Source of the DNA: Ridgeia piscesae
Lineage: Eukaryota > Annelida > Polychaeta > Sabellida > Siboglinidae
DNA length: 64,000 bases
Reading direction: 5' to 3'
Assembly: GCA_025642075.2 (NCBI GenBank)
Contig: JAODUO010000051.1
Location: 240,001 to 304,000 of the forward strand
Shown: positions 1 through 10,236 of the stretch, one piece after another
How positions within the stretch are numbered: position 1 is the stretch's first letter
How the letters are laid out: each line of letters opens with the position of its first letter
Notes under the pieces: generated by a model
The model's input: only the letters and a program-made list of their open reading frames with translations
Databases searched by the model: none
What the model was told of the DNA's origin: nothing
Position numbers and translations under genes: made by a program

Positions 1-51
1 GGGTGATTTATTTGTGTATATTTCCTTAGGAAATACCTATGTGGAACATAA

Positions 52-171
52 CAGTTTCACAAGCAGTACCCTCATAGCCATTGACACAAGAGCAAAAGTG
101 ACCATTTAATCGATCGATGCATGTTGGCATATTAGTATTTTCACAAGGGAAACTGGCATAATCGTCGGTAT
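52..171 (-). pseudogene. Decayed EGF exon (class B), donor destroyed
   Basis: Exon-like, 120 bp. The acceptor CAG is present, but the expected GTAAGT donor reads TTATGT. The first cysteine of the DxDEC start is tyrosine (D-T-D-D-Y). The middle reads MPTCIDRLNG, a variant shared with copies at 22,364 and 26,125, so this is a separate decayed subfamily. It would probably be skipped. Confidence 0.75.
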
Positions 172-509
172 CTGGAAGGAAAATGTATAATATAAAAGCA
201 GCTTGTTTTAGTGTAGAGCGTTTCAGTTGTGTATATTTATAGCGACATATTGATGTCATATTAATATTCCATGACGGTAGAGTGTTTTATCTATGTATAT
301 GATTCTTGATCGCATTGAAATGGACACACCTACCTACCTGGAATTTGTCAAGATATCAACATTTGTAAAGGATTGTAATACTAATCTTTCTATGCAATTC
401 TTCAAGCAGACGAATTGATAACGTGTATGTATTAACCTATGGCAGAGTGTTTTATTTGTGTGTATTTTCATTGATAGCAATTGAATGGACACACCTATAT
501 GTCACTTAC

Positions 510-623
510 CCGTTCCACAAGTAGTACCCGCATACCCAGTGGCACAAATGCAAGTGTAACCAGATACTCGGTCAGTGCATGCGCTTCCATGTTGACAAGG
601 GTGGCTGGCACATTCGTTGGTAT
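510..623 (-). CDS. EGF exon, intact
   Basis: 114 bp, begins [10 protein letters not shown] and ends GTTCGT before a GTAAGT donor; phase 1 on both sides. All six cysteines are present in cbEGF spacing. CASHPC fits the O-glucosylation consensus C-x-S-x-P-C, and CTDRVSGYTC fits the Asp/Asn hydroxylation consensus C-x-D-x4-Y-x-C. The residue before the third cysteine is alanine, so the O-fucose site is lost in this copy. Confidence 0.9.
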
Positions 624-913
624 CTGGAACGAAAATAATTAATACAGGAACCAGTTTGATAGATTATTAGCATATAGTGGTCTACGGTTGAGAATCGTTT
701 GAATGATACGAAATACCTTCCTTGGGCGTTTTAGTACTGGAGTCAATGGACGGCTCTAAAGGTCTGCACAGAAAATTTGCAATGGATTTTTTTAAAGGAA
801 CGGAATGATAAGCTTTATATAAAATTATAATATGATAGCAGCTTGTTTGATTTCTTAGTGTAGAGAGTTTCATTTGTGTATATCTTATTAGGAAAAACAT
901 GTACGTCACTTAC

Positions 914-1027
914 CCGTTCCACAAGTGTTACCCTCATACCCACTGACACAAATACACGTGTAACCATCTATTCCGTCACTGCATGTGCTTCCATGTTGAC
1001 AAGGGTTGCTGGCACATTCGTTGGTAT
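914..1027 (-). CDS. EGF exon, intact
   Basis: 114 bp, [16 protein letters not shown] at the start, six cysteines, good acceptor (TATCAG) and GTAAGT donor, phase 1-1. It carries calcium-binding, O-glucose and O-fucose (CQHGSTC) consensus residues and the hydroxylation motif [10 protein letters not shown]. Confidence 0.9.
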
Positions 1028-1368
1028 CTGATACAACAATAATTAATAAGGAAACGATTTAGTTAGATTCTTAACATAGTGTGGTCTACGGTTGAGAAAT
1101 GGGTGAATAAGTCTCAGAATATTTTTGTGGGAATACTTTAAATAGTTACAATGACGTAACCCAACGTAATACCTCTCTGGGGAGTTTACGGTTCTATTGG
1201 CCTACACAGAAATATTGTAATGGAATTTACTTAATTTGTGAAAGGAATGGAACGATAATCTTTCTATTATAATATTGAAAGCGACGAATTGATGTCATAT
1301 GAATATTCCGCGACGGTAGAGTATTTTATTTGTGTATATATTGTTTCTTGATCACATTTAAAAGGACA

Positions 1369-1398
1369 TACCTACCTACCTACCTACCTACCTACCTA

Positions 1399-1470
<72 letters not shown>
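1369..1470. repeat. (CCTA)n then (TA)n microsatellite
   Basis: A run of about eight CCTA units passes directly into about 35 TA units. It sits in the intron 15 bp beyond the donor of the next EGF exon. Open frames through it (poly-YI) are repeat artefacts. Confidence 0.95.
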
Positions 1471-1472
<2 letters not shown>

Positions 1473-1484
1473 CTTCATACTTAC

Positions 1485-1598
1485 CTGTACCACAAGTAGT
1501 ACCCTCATTACCACTGACACAAATGCAAGTGTAACCATCTACTCGGTCTGTGCATGTGCCTCCATATTGACAAGGGTAGCTGGCACATTCGTCGGTAT
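1485..1598 (-). CDS. EGF exon, intact
   Basis: 114 bp, [10 protein letters not shown] start, six cysteines, donor GTAAGT only about 15 bp from a TA microsatellite. The GYEG motif before the last cysteine is GNEG, a mild change. [10 protein letters not shown] keeps the hydroxylation consensus. Phase 1-1. Confidence 0.9.
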
Positions 1599-2104
1599 CT
1601 GGAACGGAAATAAATAAAACCGAAACCAGCTTTTGAGATACGCTTGAAGGATACACAGAATATATATCGATCGGGATATTTTTGACGGATCATGACAAAA
1701 TACCTTCCTTTTTCGTGTTAGTTCACGTACTGTTACACTGTTAATCCAAAAATGCCACCCATAAGAATGCTAATAATGTCTACATGTGTTCAGCGAATTA
1801 CTTCATATTTGGTGCACATTAACTTCGGTTTGTGCATGACCATTCCAACAAAGTTTCAAGTTTTTATGACAAATGGTCAGACTTTTGTATTCTCTCCAAA
1901 ATGTGTTTCAAATGACCCCATTGGCATTGCAGGCACACTTGGATCGCTGCGCGAAATTGCAATGACTCAAGCGTAATTGTTGTCTTCAAGTCATCGATTG
2001 TCCGGGTGTTGTTTCGTACACTCGCGTCTTCACATAAAATAAATATCACGGTAGTGTAGAGTATTTTATTTTAGTACGTTTTCTTTAGAAATACCAAAAA
2101 TTAC

Positions 2105-2213
2105 CAGTTCCCCAAGTAGTATTCTCGTACACATTGAAGCAAGTGCAAGTGTAACCATTTACTCGGTCAGTGCAGGTACAACTATGTTGACAACGGTGAC
2201 CGACACATTCGTT
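2105..2213 (-). pseudogene. Decayed EGF exon (class C), last cysteine lost, acceptor lost
   Basis: The EGF pattern is recognisable ([21 protein letters not shown]), but the sixth cysteine is tryptophan (TGG) and no AG acceptor remains at the expected place. The paralogue at 13,986-14,093 shares the Cys-to-Trp change, so the damage predates duplication of this block. Confidence 0.75.
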
Positions 2214-2386
2214 GGTTAATGATTAATACGGAAACCAGATTGTTAGATTTTTTTGCGTATTGGGGTCTACACTTGAGCGTCGCTTGAATAAGTCGCATAA
2301 TATCTCGGTGGGAATAGTTTTAGATGTTTTATTGACGGATCACAACACAAAAACCTCCTAAGTCATTTAAATCCAGATTATATATA

Positions 2387-2391
<5 letters not shown>

Positions 2392-2459
<68 letters not shown>

Positions 2460-2490
2460 TATATAATAAGAGAGAGAGAGAGAGAGAGAG
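2392..2490. repeat. (TA)n and (GA)n microsatellites
   Basis: About 32 TA units are followed, after a short spacer, by about 11 GA units and the phrase 'cactacatgga'. The same TA-GA-cactacatgga order recurs, hugely expanded, at 14.26-14.9 kb. Confidence 0.95.
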
Positions 2491-2669
2491 CACTACATGG
2501 AATGTTCCAATATATCAACATGTTTAAAGGATTGTAATACTAATCTTTCTATGCAATTCTTCAAGCAGACGAATTGATAACGTTTTAACCTAAAAAGTGG
2601 TAAAGTGTTAAATTATTTTTGTATTTTCGTTTAGAGGAATTAAATAGACATACTTATAATGTCACTTAC

Positions 2670-2783
2670 CCGTTCCACAAGTATTACCCTCATACCCACT
2701 GACACAAAAGCAGGCGTAAGCATCTTCTCCGTCAGTGCATGTGCTTCCTTGTTGACATGGGTTGCTGGCGCATTCGTTGGTAT
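2670..2783 (-). CDS. EGF exon, intact
   Basis: 114 bp, [16 protein letters not shown] start, six cysteines, GTAAGT donor, phase 1-1. It differs from the majority type in [12 protein letters not shown]. It is closest to the exon at 15,080-15,193, which also has QQG, GED and an FC after the fourth cysteine. Confidence 0.9.
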
Positions 2784-3063
2784 CTGGAACAAAACTAATT
2801 AGTACGGAAACCAGTTTGTTAGATTCATAGCATATTGTGTTCTACGGTTGAGAATTGCTTGAATAGTCTCAGAATATCTCGGTGAGAATATTTTTAGTAG
2901 TTACATCGACGGAACACAACATAATAGCTTCCTTGGGTGTTTCAATACAGCAACACATTTACGGTTCTAAAGGATTACACAGAAAGTTTGCAATTTAGTT
3001 AATTTGTGAAAGGAATGGAACGATATTCTTTATTTAAAAATAGTCATAGCGACGAATTGATAT

Positions 3064-3373
3064 TGTGGTAGTCACCAGTCGGCAGCACTGCACTTCACAT
3101 ACCAACTACCCCTTTCTACACACCACTGCACACACTTAACCCGGCCCACTATATAAACCCCCAACACACCACTGCCAAGCGCGCCACAAAAGATCTATCA
3201 AGAGTACGGGAAGACAAACAAACCTCGGACTCCGGATCTACGGCGACACCCAACCACTGTAGAGACAAATCAGACACTCTGCCGTCTACACAGTATACAC
3301 AGTAATAACAGGACAATCGTGAAGATCGAACAACCTAAGTCTAATTACTATTACGTATACGCTCTTTACCACA
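3064..3373 (+). repeat. 5' LTR of the gypsy element
   Basis: The 310 bp segment begins TGTGGTA and ends TACCACA, a perfect 7-bp terminal inverted repeat with canonical TG...CA ends. A TATA box (actatataaa) lies near 3,150, as expected of an LTR promoter. The next base starts a primer-binding-site-like sequence. The partner 3' LTR is absent. Confidence 0.75.
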
Positions 3374-3391
3374 TTGGTACCAGAGTGTAAG
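3374..3391 (+). promoter_or_regulatory. Putative tRNA primer-binding site
   Basis: TTGGTACCAGAG directly follows the LTR. It resembles the TGGTATCAGAGC-type primer site (complementary to initiator tRNA-Met 3' ends) used by many LTR elements. Assignment rests on position and similarity only. Confidence 0.5.
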
Positions 3392-4186
3392 AAAAAAGTA
3401 CGCCCACGCGCCTGGGAAGGCCAATGTATAAAGTCAATTAAATATTGACAAATTACGTCGCATATTCCAAATGTCAATTTAACTGTATAAAGTGAATGTT
3501 GCGAAATTATCATATATAATACCTAACACATACCTAACCGCAAAGTGACACAGGCGTGGTCCAACTGGCAGACGCACACAATGACTTCGCGGACAATACA
3601 CATTGTCCACTAGCATTGTAAACCGTTTATTGACTGGACTATAGACATAACACTTGTTTAACTAGCTATCTAATTAAAACAATACTACTGGTTAATGCCG
3701 ATTCGCTGACATTAGTCAATAAGCCGAAGGCACCAACCTGTGTTCCGTTTCAAGAGTAGTTTAACAAGTTATAATTGCTATTGCTTGTATAGTTGATATC
3801 AGTCTGGAAAACAATCACCATGATTCCGCTGCTTTTCAACACTACGTAGCTACAAGTAACATATGTAGCCACACAACAATACAACATGGAACCACCAAAG
3901 AAGCCAAAACAAATCCAGGGTAATGAGAATGCTGCCTCGGAGACCGACAATTTAGAGGACGATAAGCAAAAGCCCGAAATGGACACGGGTAGCAACCCCA
4001 GAGTTCATAACTATTAAAAATGCAGAACACGGGTCGTATATGCAATGTTATTTAATCAAGGAACTCCCAATAACTATCCAACATAAACAGTACAACATCG
4101 CTGGGTATAGACATACGACTGCATGCGTTGGATGTTGGCATGGATTTAATTCCCACATTGCAGACGCTTGACTGCGGGCAAGTGCT
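3392..4186 (+). pseudogene. gag-region remnant
   Basis: This is the place of gag, but only short open pieces remain, such as one starting MEPPKKPKQ near 3,887. No zinc-knuckle CCHC motif is visible. Gag is either deleted or too degraded to recognise. Confidence 0.5.
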
Positions 4187-4375
4187 GTGTCAAGGCAACA
4201 AGGGAAGCAGCACGTATTGGTTACAAATAACAGCGACGCAATGACGGGGCGACTGTGCTTAGATGATTTTATTCTTGGACTTGATTTTCTACTAAGGCAT
4301 CACTGTATTGTTGACATTGACGATAGCACTGTCATAATGGATGGCACCCTTGTTCATGCATTGATGAAAAAGTAA
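4187..4375 (+). pseudogene. gypsy aspartic protease fragment
   Basis: The segment ILGLDFLLRHHCIVDIDD matches the C-terminal part of retroviral-type aspartic proteases. The N-terminal catalytic DTG/DSG triplet was not found in frame. A stop follows at 4,373, and about 400 bp of broken frame separates it from reverse transcriptase. Confidence 0.65.
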
Positions 4376-4782
4376 AGTACAATATAAGTAGAATTCAAGT
4401 ATCTAAACGCATTGTAATTCCGGCCAAACATATAGGCATTGTGGTGGTGGAATGCACTAACCCTTCTTGCAATGTTTATGTAACTTCACCGGAAATGACG
4501 GATGAATTAATAATTCCATCTTGCATATTTAATGGGGGGATTGAGCCCATAATTATGGAGATTATAAATGACTCAAATAAAAAAGGAAAAGTGCTAGTCT
4601 AAGCAGTAGAACTGGCTGCTACATTAGATAATACCTAAAAGCCCTGTCGAGAGAATATTCAGATCAGTGGTACTGAAACGACGGATAACAAAGTCAAGAA
4701 TAATGCGCCTTCATGGGAATAGATAAACAAGATCAATGAGACACCACCGCCTGTAGCAACAACATTTATTCCAGATGATAGT

Positions 4783-5747
4783 TTGAATGATACACAAGTT
4801 TCCACCATACATGCAGACGTGGAAACACAAATACCGACACACCTAGAGGACTTATTTACTAAATCAAAACATAACATTTCTATCAGGGAACAGGTTGCAT
4901 TGGGGCGATTACTAGTCAAATACGGTAGCGTTTTCTCGAAGAACAATAATGATTTGGGGAAATTCACACTCATACGCCATCGCATAAGTACTTACAACGA
5001 AGATCCCGTGAGAGAACGACTAAGACGCACTCCGTTAAAATTCCAGAATGAGGAGGAAAAAACACTGACTAATATGCTTGATGCCCAAGTGATTAAACCA
5101 TCTTCGTCAGAGTGGGCATCTGAACCAGTGTTAGTAGGAAAGAAAGACGGGGAAGTAAGGTATACAGTAGATTATGGACAATTAAATGTGAAAACTGTTA
5201 AAGACGCTTTTCCATTGCCTTTGATCGAAGAGTGTATCGATAATTTGGCAGATAACCTGTGGTTTCACACACTAGATCTTGCAAGTGGCTATTGGCAAAT
5301 CATAGTAGATGAACGCGACAGTCGTAAGACGGCGTTCCTTACCAAATATGGCTTATTTGAACATGTCAGAATGGCCCAGGGATTGTGCAATGCATCTGCC
5401 ACTTTCAACGGGTTATGAATCTAGTACTACGCGGCCTCGCTTGGAACAAAGTACTGGTATGCCTAGATGACGTAATTGTATTAGGAAGGAGCTTTGAGGA
5501 GTCCCTCGAAAACTTGGAAATTGTTCTCCAAAGATTTGAGGTGCATAATTTAAAGCTGAAACCTAAGAAATGTTCCTTGTTTAGTATGGAAGTTCACTTT
5601 CTTGGACGAAAGGTGTCCCGCGATGGTGTCTCCGTCACTAATGACCACGTCAAGAGTGTACTAAATTGGCCACGGCAAGTGAGTAAATTCACAGGGTTTG
5701 TCAACTATCACAGGGAATTTATTCAAGGATTATCTGAAAAAAATTAA
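4783..5747 (+). pseudogene. gypsy reverse transcriptase, frameshifted
   Basis: Two overlapping frames (4,783-5,418 and 5,385-5,747) together cover a Ty3/gypsy reverse transcriptase. Visible motifs are IKPSSSEWASE, VDYGQLN, FHTLDLASGYWQI, FLTKYGLFEHVRMAQGL and, after the frameshift, the active site as CLDD at about 5,461 (leucine in place of the usual tyrosine/valine), then LKLKPKKCSLF and FLGRKVS. The frameshift falls at about 5,390-5,415, just before the active site. A further frame change separates RNase H. Confidence 0.92.
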
Positions 5748-6300
5748 ACCGCTTTATGCATTAACAAAGCCAAAGGAACCATTCGAATGGACCAAGTCGT
5801 GTGAAACGGCGTTTCGGGAACTAAAGCACATAATGACATCTACGCCAGTGCTGGCGTTCCCCAACAATGTAGATCCATTCATCCTTGATACAGATGCCTC
5901 AGATGTAGCAATTGGCGCTGCCCTGTATCAGTTACAAAATGGAACATTACGTCCAATTTCCTTTGCGTCACACAACCCTGACTCCAATACAACAACGGTA
6001 TTGCACTACACGCAAGGAACTGCTAGCTATTGTCATGTTTACACGCCATTACAAACATTATCTACTTGGTCGCGAGTTTACTCTAAGGACAGACCATGGG
6101 TCACTCACATGGCTATTCCGTTTTAAACACCCTGTGGGTCAGCTTGGTAGGTGGCTGGAAGAATTATCCCAGTACTCCATGACTATACAACACAGACCCG
6201 GGGTTAAGCACATTAATTCCGATGCATTATCACGAATCCCAGAGGAACATGACACATGCAATTGCTATGAAGCTGGGAAAGAGGTAAGCTCTCTTCTTTG
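5698..6300 (+). pseudogene. gypsy RNase H, frameshifted
   Basis: FILDTDASDVAIGAALYQ is the catalytic-Asp region of gypsy RNase H. A shift near 5,930-6,020 moves the second half (FTLRTDHGSLTWLF, ending IPEEHDTC) to another frame. It lies between reverse transcriptase and integrase as in family members. Confidence 0.88.
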
Positions 6301-6599
6301 TGGTGGCTGTCCATATTCTACGAAACTACATAACCAGTGGGGAGCATTCGAGTCGGAAGTTGATTATGTAGTGCCATTAGCAGCAAGACAACTTGGAGTA
6401 TCTAGCGATGTTAATGGTACTATGACAGAGGACTGTTCCAGCTCAAATTATATGCAACAATATAACTCACAGGAATTACGAGAGTCCCAGATGCAAGACA
6501 CTGTATTACGACCCGTAATCACCTGGTTAGAAGGAGAACCCCCTACACAAAACGACTTACAACTCCAAGGTGTGGGAACCCGTAAGTTATGGAATAACA

Positions 6600-7971
6600 A
6601 AGATATGTTGCATATAAAAGATGGGGTCCTGTACTATAGTTGGGAGGAGGAGATTGGTCCCCCTACATTAAAGATGGTAGTACCATTATCAATGAGAGAG
6701 GAAGCCCTTAAAATGACTCATGATAATCGCATCGGAGGACATTGGGGTAGGGACAAAACATTCATAAAACTACGGAAAAGTTTTTTTTCTGGCCGAGTAT
6801 GCGCCGGGACTGTCAACTGTTTGTGGACACTTGCGCTGTATACCACCTCAACAAAGTGGGACGACCACAGCGCTCCACTATCAGGCGGGAGTCCCCGGGG
6901 AGCGGGTGCACGTGGATATCCTGGGGCCATTTACAACGAGTGAATCAGGAAATAAGTACGTACTTATGATTGTGGATCATTTCACTCGTTGGTTAGAATT
7001 GCATACATTGCCCGAACAAACGGCTGAAATTACAGCCAAAACATTTTTCGAGCAATGGATAACCAGATATGGCGCCCCACTGCAGGTGCACACACACCAG
7101 GGTAGGAACTTTGATAGCCAATTGTTCACCGAATTGTGCAAATTAGTGCAAATAGAAAAGACTAGGACAACATCTTATCGACCCTGTTCTAACGGTCAAG
7201 TGGAAAGACAAAACCAAATGGTTCTCTCCTTTATTCGGTGTTACCTCACGGATAAGATATCTCGATGGGATGAACACTTAGCCACACTGGGGATGAACCT
7301 ACGGGCCACGGTGAATCGGAGTACTGGGTTTACGCCAAATATGCTGTTATAAGGACGACAAGTATGTATGCCCGAGGTGAGCTTATTCGGACTCCGTAAT
7401 GTAAATTCTATGGGACAACCACAAGCAAATTATCCTAAAGAATTAATTGAGAAAATCAACACAGCATCTATAGCAGCACGTAATAATCTGCGTATGACAC
7501 AAAACCGTCAGAAGAGAGATTATGATACCCGAGCTCCAGTTCGCGAAAGAACATTTGATTGTGGGCGATCTAGTCTATATCCGTAATTCTGGGACAATCT
7601 TGAGGCAAAGTAAGAAATTACTCCCAATATGGAAGGGGCCATTTGTAGTTACGAAGGTAGTGTCACGTTTCCTCTACCGTATTGCGGGCCGTAAGCGGGA
7701 ATATGTAAAACATCATGACAAGCTTAGGATATGTGAGGACCGTGATATCCCCATATGGGTAAGGCGGAAGCGGCAGGCAGTCGTCGACTTGAATATGTCT
7801 CACACAGGAGCTGCGACCGTTGATGACCCACTAGATGGAGTTGAGTCGCTGTTCACAACAAGCCAACCGTTTCCTGGGCAGGAAATGGAAATGTCCACCA
7901 CACAAGGAAAAATTCCGCGAACTACCCGCAGGGGTCGACCTATTAATCGACCTCGCAAGTATGATGAGTAA
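6600..7971 (+). pseudogene. gypsy integrase with GPY/F module, frameshifted and catalytically altered
   Basis: The HHCC zinc region is recognisable around GGHWGRDKT (6,735-6,760), then a frameshift. The core follows in the frame 6,831-7,352: VHVDILGPF (first Asp), VHTHQGRNFDS where the second catalytic Asp should be (TDQG in the family), and SNGQVERQNQ (catalytic Glu). Two more shifts precede the C-terminal module with PIWKGPFVVTKV (GPY/F) ending at a stop at 7,971. His in place of the second Asp predicts an inactive strand-transfer site. Confidence 0.88.
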
Positions 7972-9026
7972 CTGCAATTAAACCAATTATGTTCCAGATG
8001 GATGCCACCGACAGTGGTGGCACAATCACCCGAATCAGGAACTCTAGGCCTACAAATAGGTCAGCAGCCCAGTCCGTCTCCATACGGACTGCCTCACTGG
8101 GCGACCTGCAATACCTAGCTGATGTGACACAAAACACATAGGTGCCGTATGTGACACTGGGTGACGTGCAGGTGTCATTAGACGCCATTGTCCAGGCACG
8201 TCCGCCCCCCACATACGCCCAAGTAGAGCAAGGTGCCAGGGTGCCACTTCTGCTGCAGGGCACCAACACGACTGTGTTGCCCATTGCACCAACCCCAAGC
8301 ACGATGACAACTCCAGTGATCAATTCTACACTATTATGCCCGGGGATGCCTGCTATTAGCAGTCCCCTGGTATTTCCAACTGCACAAACCCCTAACATAT
8401 TTCTTAATTGTATTTCATTTGTACCATGTGACTTATTATTATTTGTATTTGTATTGCTTGCTTTTTAAAGTTGTGTGTTTTGAAATAAATTGAATTGAAT
8501 TGAATTGAACAACCCCAATCAGCACTCCTTCACCCTTACACACGAGAATACCTGCAACTAGCAGCCCTCGTGTGTTTCCATTTGCACGAGTTCCACGCAC
8601 CAGCAGAGCCATCACCTCTCCTTTCTACACAGGGATACCGACAAATAACGGTACCCGTGTACCACCTCTTCCAAGCACTATACGCACGGCGGGAATCCGC
8701 GCCATCACGGCATCTCTACACACACCACTGAGACGCACTATACGCATCTCTCACGCACCACCGCCATCTGTAAAGACCATATGCACGGGGAAGCTGCAAC
8801 GGCGACGGACATTAGTCCTGTCACATCAACCGTTGTGGAGGAGGCCTGGGATCCCGACACTAGGCCCCCCATGTCGTATTTGGCAAGCGGTGGCGACGAC
8901 GAAATACACACACAAAAAACACAAAGAGCGCAGGCCCCCGCTCCCCCATCTTCCACCTCCTCTGATGAGGTATGTGAGATAGTGGCGGACATCAGTCCAC
9001 CAATGCCACTAGTAACTTCACAATAG
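7972..9026 (+). pseudogene. Pro/Thr-rich region downstream of pol
   Basis: A GC-richer stretch encodes low-complexity proline, threonine and serine text in changing frames (for example TPSTMTTPV; PAPPSSTSSDEVCEI), ending in TAG at 9,024. It is interrupted by a 110-bp LINE tail at 8,399. I do not recognise a domain. It may be an env-position or linker ORF of the element. Confidence 0.5.
8399..8509 (+). mobile_element. Short 3' end of a non-LTR retrotransposon with (TTGAA)n tail
   Basis: An AT-rich 110-bp insert in the GC-richer gypsy text ends in four TTGAA-type units (8,488-8,508), the simple-repeat tail typical of CR1/L2-clade LINEs. It is a severely 5'-truncated insertion nested in the gypsy element. 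The gypsy text resumes with 'caaccccaatcagc', echoing 'caaacccctaac' before it. Confidence 0.7.
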
Positions 9027-9042
9027 GAGACGAAGGGGGGGA
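9027..9042 (+). promoter_or_regulatory. Polypurine-tract-like sequence
   Basis: GGAGACGAAGGGGGGGA directly follows the stop of the Pro/Thr-rich frame and has the form of a plus-strand priming tract. No LTR follows it, so it is either an internal (central-type) tract or chance. Confidence 0.4.
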
Positions 9043-9087
9043 CAGTTTCCTGGCGACGCGACACAACATGTGTCTACGACTGCCGAG

Positions 9088-10128
9088 ATGGCCCCACCTA
9101 GTAAACGGAGGAAAGTGCAGTCTGGGCTGCGACAATGCTATGTGTGCAATGCAACCATCTATGTATTAATAGTACACGTAGAGACAGAGCACATTCCTTG
9201 GCAATTCCGATACTGCTTGCTGGTTGTGTAACCAACAGTTGCTGCGCCATGCCGGCATTGCGAGCGCATCTAGCCGCGCACTCGGTGGACGACAGGAAGG
9301 GGGGAATTTGCCCCACACTTTGTTGGATGGGTCTATTCCATGATTGAGCTCCTTGAGAGTACTCGGAGAATGGCCCTCATACATACCCTCGAGGAACTTG
9401 TAGTCCTGTTCCGGAAGAAGGGTTGGTACCCAAAACAGGGTTCCCGGTCAAACATGGGTATGCGTGCCATGTTATCTGAAGTGGCCGAAATAATGGGCCG
9501 ACCTATAGCTGCCGTTGATATTCAGCTGTGCCCGCCCAACCATCCCGTATCCCTCCTAAATTGATATAGCATGCGCAGGATGCTGGCAGAGATGCCACCC
9601 AACAAACAGGATTCCTTTCGGGAGTGGCTAGTCCCTTCAATGTTACCCCAACCAGTGCACACTGTGAGTGAGTCAGCAATGGACGCCCACTGTCATCTAT
9701 AGTTGCTACAGGCGAGGGAAGTGAGAGCAAGGACTGTCCCATTTAACTTCGCGACAGAGCCCGTCCCAGCATGGGAAACCGCCTTCTCCCTCTGGCGGGG
9801 TGACAGTAAGGTACACCTTACTGCTGTGGTGGACAACCGCGTCTTCCTGGGTGATTGGCAGCGGCCTGTCACAAGGGGTGTCAGTGTCAGTCATCAGACG
9901 GTGGCTATCAAAACCACATACGCTGCGCACCCTCGACTAGCCAAGTCACTTACGAATGAGACCTGGGAAAATGGTACAGACCAAAATCAACAGCCCGGAT
10001 TCATCGCCATAGGCGAGTGCGGTATTGACTATACCGAGCCACCGCACTCCCTTCCCAGCCAAAGAAAACTAGTAGAAAACACATTGCATTAGCAAAAGAC
10101 CTGGAGAAGCCACTAGTTCTCCACTTGC
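9088..10128 (+). pseudogene. Gypsy ORF3: basic NLS, C2H2-like pairs and a TatD-like metal hydrolase domain, truncated
   Basis: The start MAPPSKRRKVQ contains an SV40-type nuclear localisation motif. Next come zinc-binding-like pairs (CYVCN followed by histidines; another Cys-Xaa2-Cys plus His pair in a shifted frame). From about 9,678 the text reads MDAHCHL, AAHPRLA (about 9,928), IGECGIDY (about 10,010) and, after a stop, an LAKDLEKPLVLH-like ending. These are the D-x-H-x-H, HP, GE-x-GLD and LA...P-x-x-H signatures of TatD-family metal-dependent nucleases in the right order and spacing. At least three frameshifts or stops break it, and the CR1 at 10,129 removes the C-terminus. TatD domains of the TATDN2-like kind are multicopy in several invertebrates. 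Whether it serves the element is unknown. Confidence 0.75.
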
Positions 10129-10236
10129 GTTTTTTTCGTAGCTTCTCTTTGAATTTCTAATTTCAGCTGTAGCTTGATTAAGTGCTTCTTTATAAATGCT
10201 ATAGTCTTCTTCACTTCCGGTATGTCTATATGTCTT

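Larger units (their letters stand above)
3064..10128 (+). mobile_element. Ty3/gypsy LTR retrotransposon, degraded, with an extra 3' ORF
   Basis: A 5' LTR is followed by a primer site, a gag remnant, protease, reverse transcriptase, RNase H and integrase in the usual gypsy order, then a Pro/Thr-rich region and an extra open frame with a TatD-like domain. Several frameshifts and stops break pol. No 3' LTR is found: the right end is cut by a CR1 insertion. It sits in the intron left of the EGF exon at 2,670. It is not expected to be mobile. Confidence 0.9.

Noticed and set aside
1752..1976. Plus-strand frame MPPIRMLIM... and its near copy at 13,538-13,759
   Set aside because: It is conserved only because the intron was duplicated. 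The two copies differ in ways that do not favour synonymous change, and no domain or splice sites are seen.
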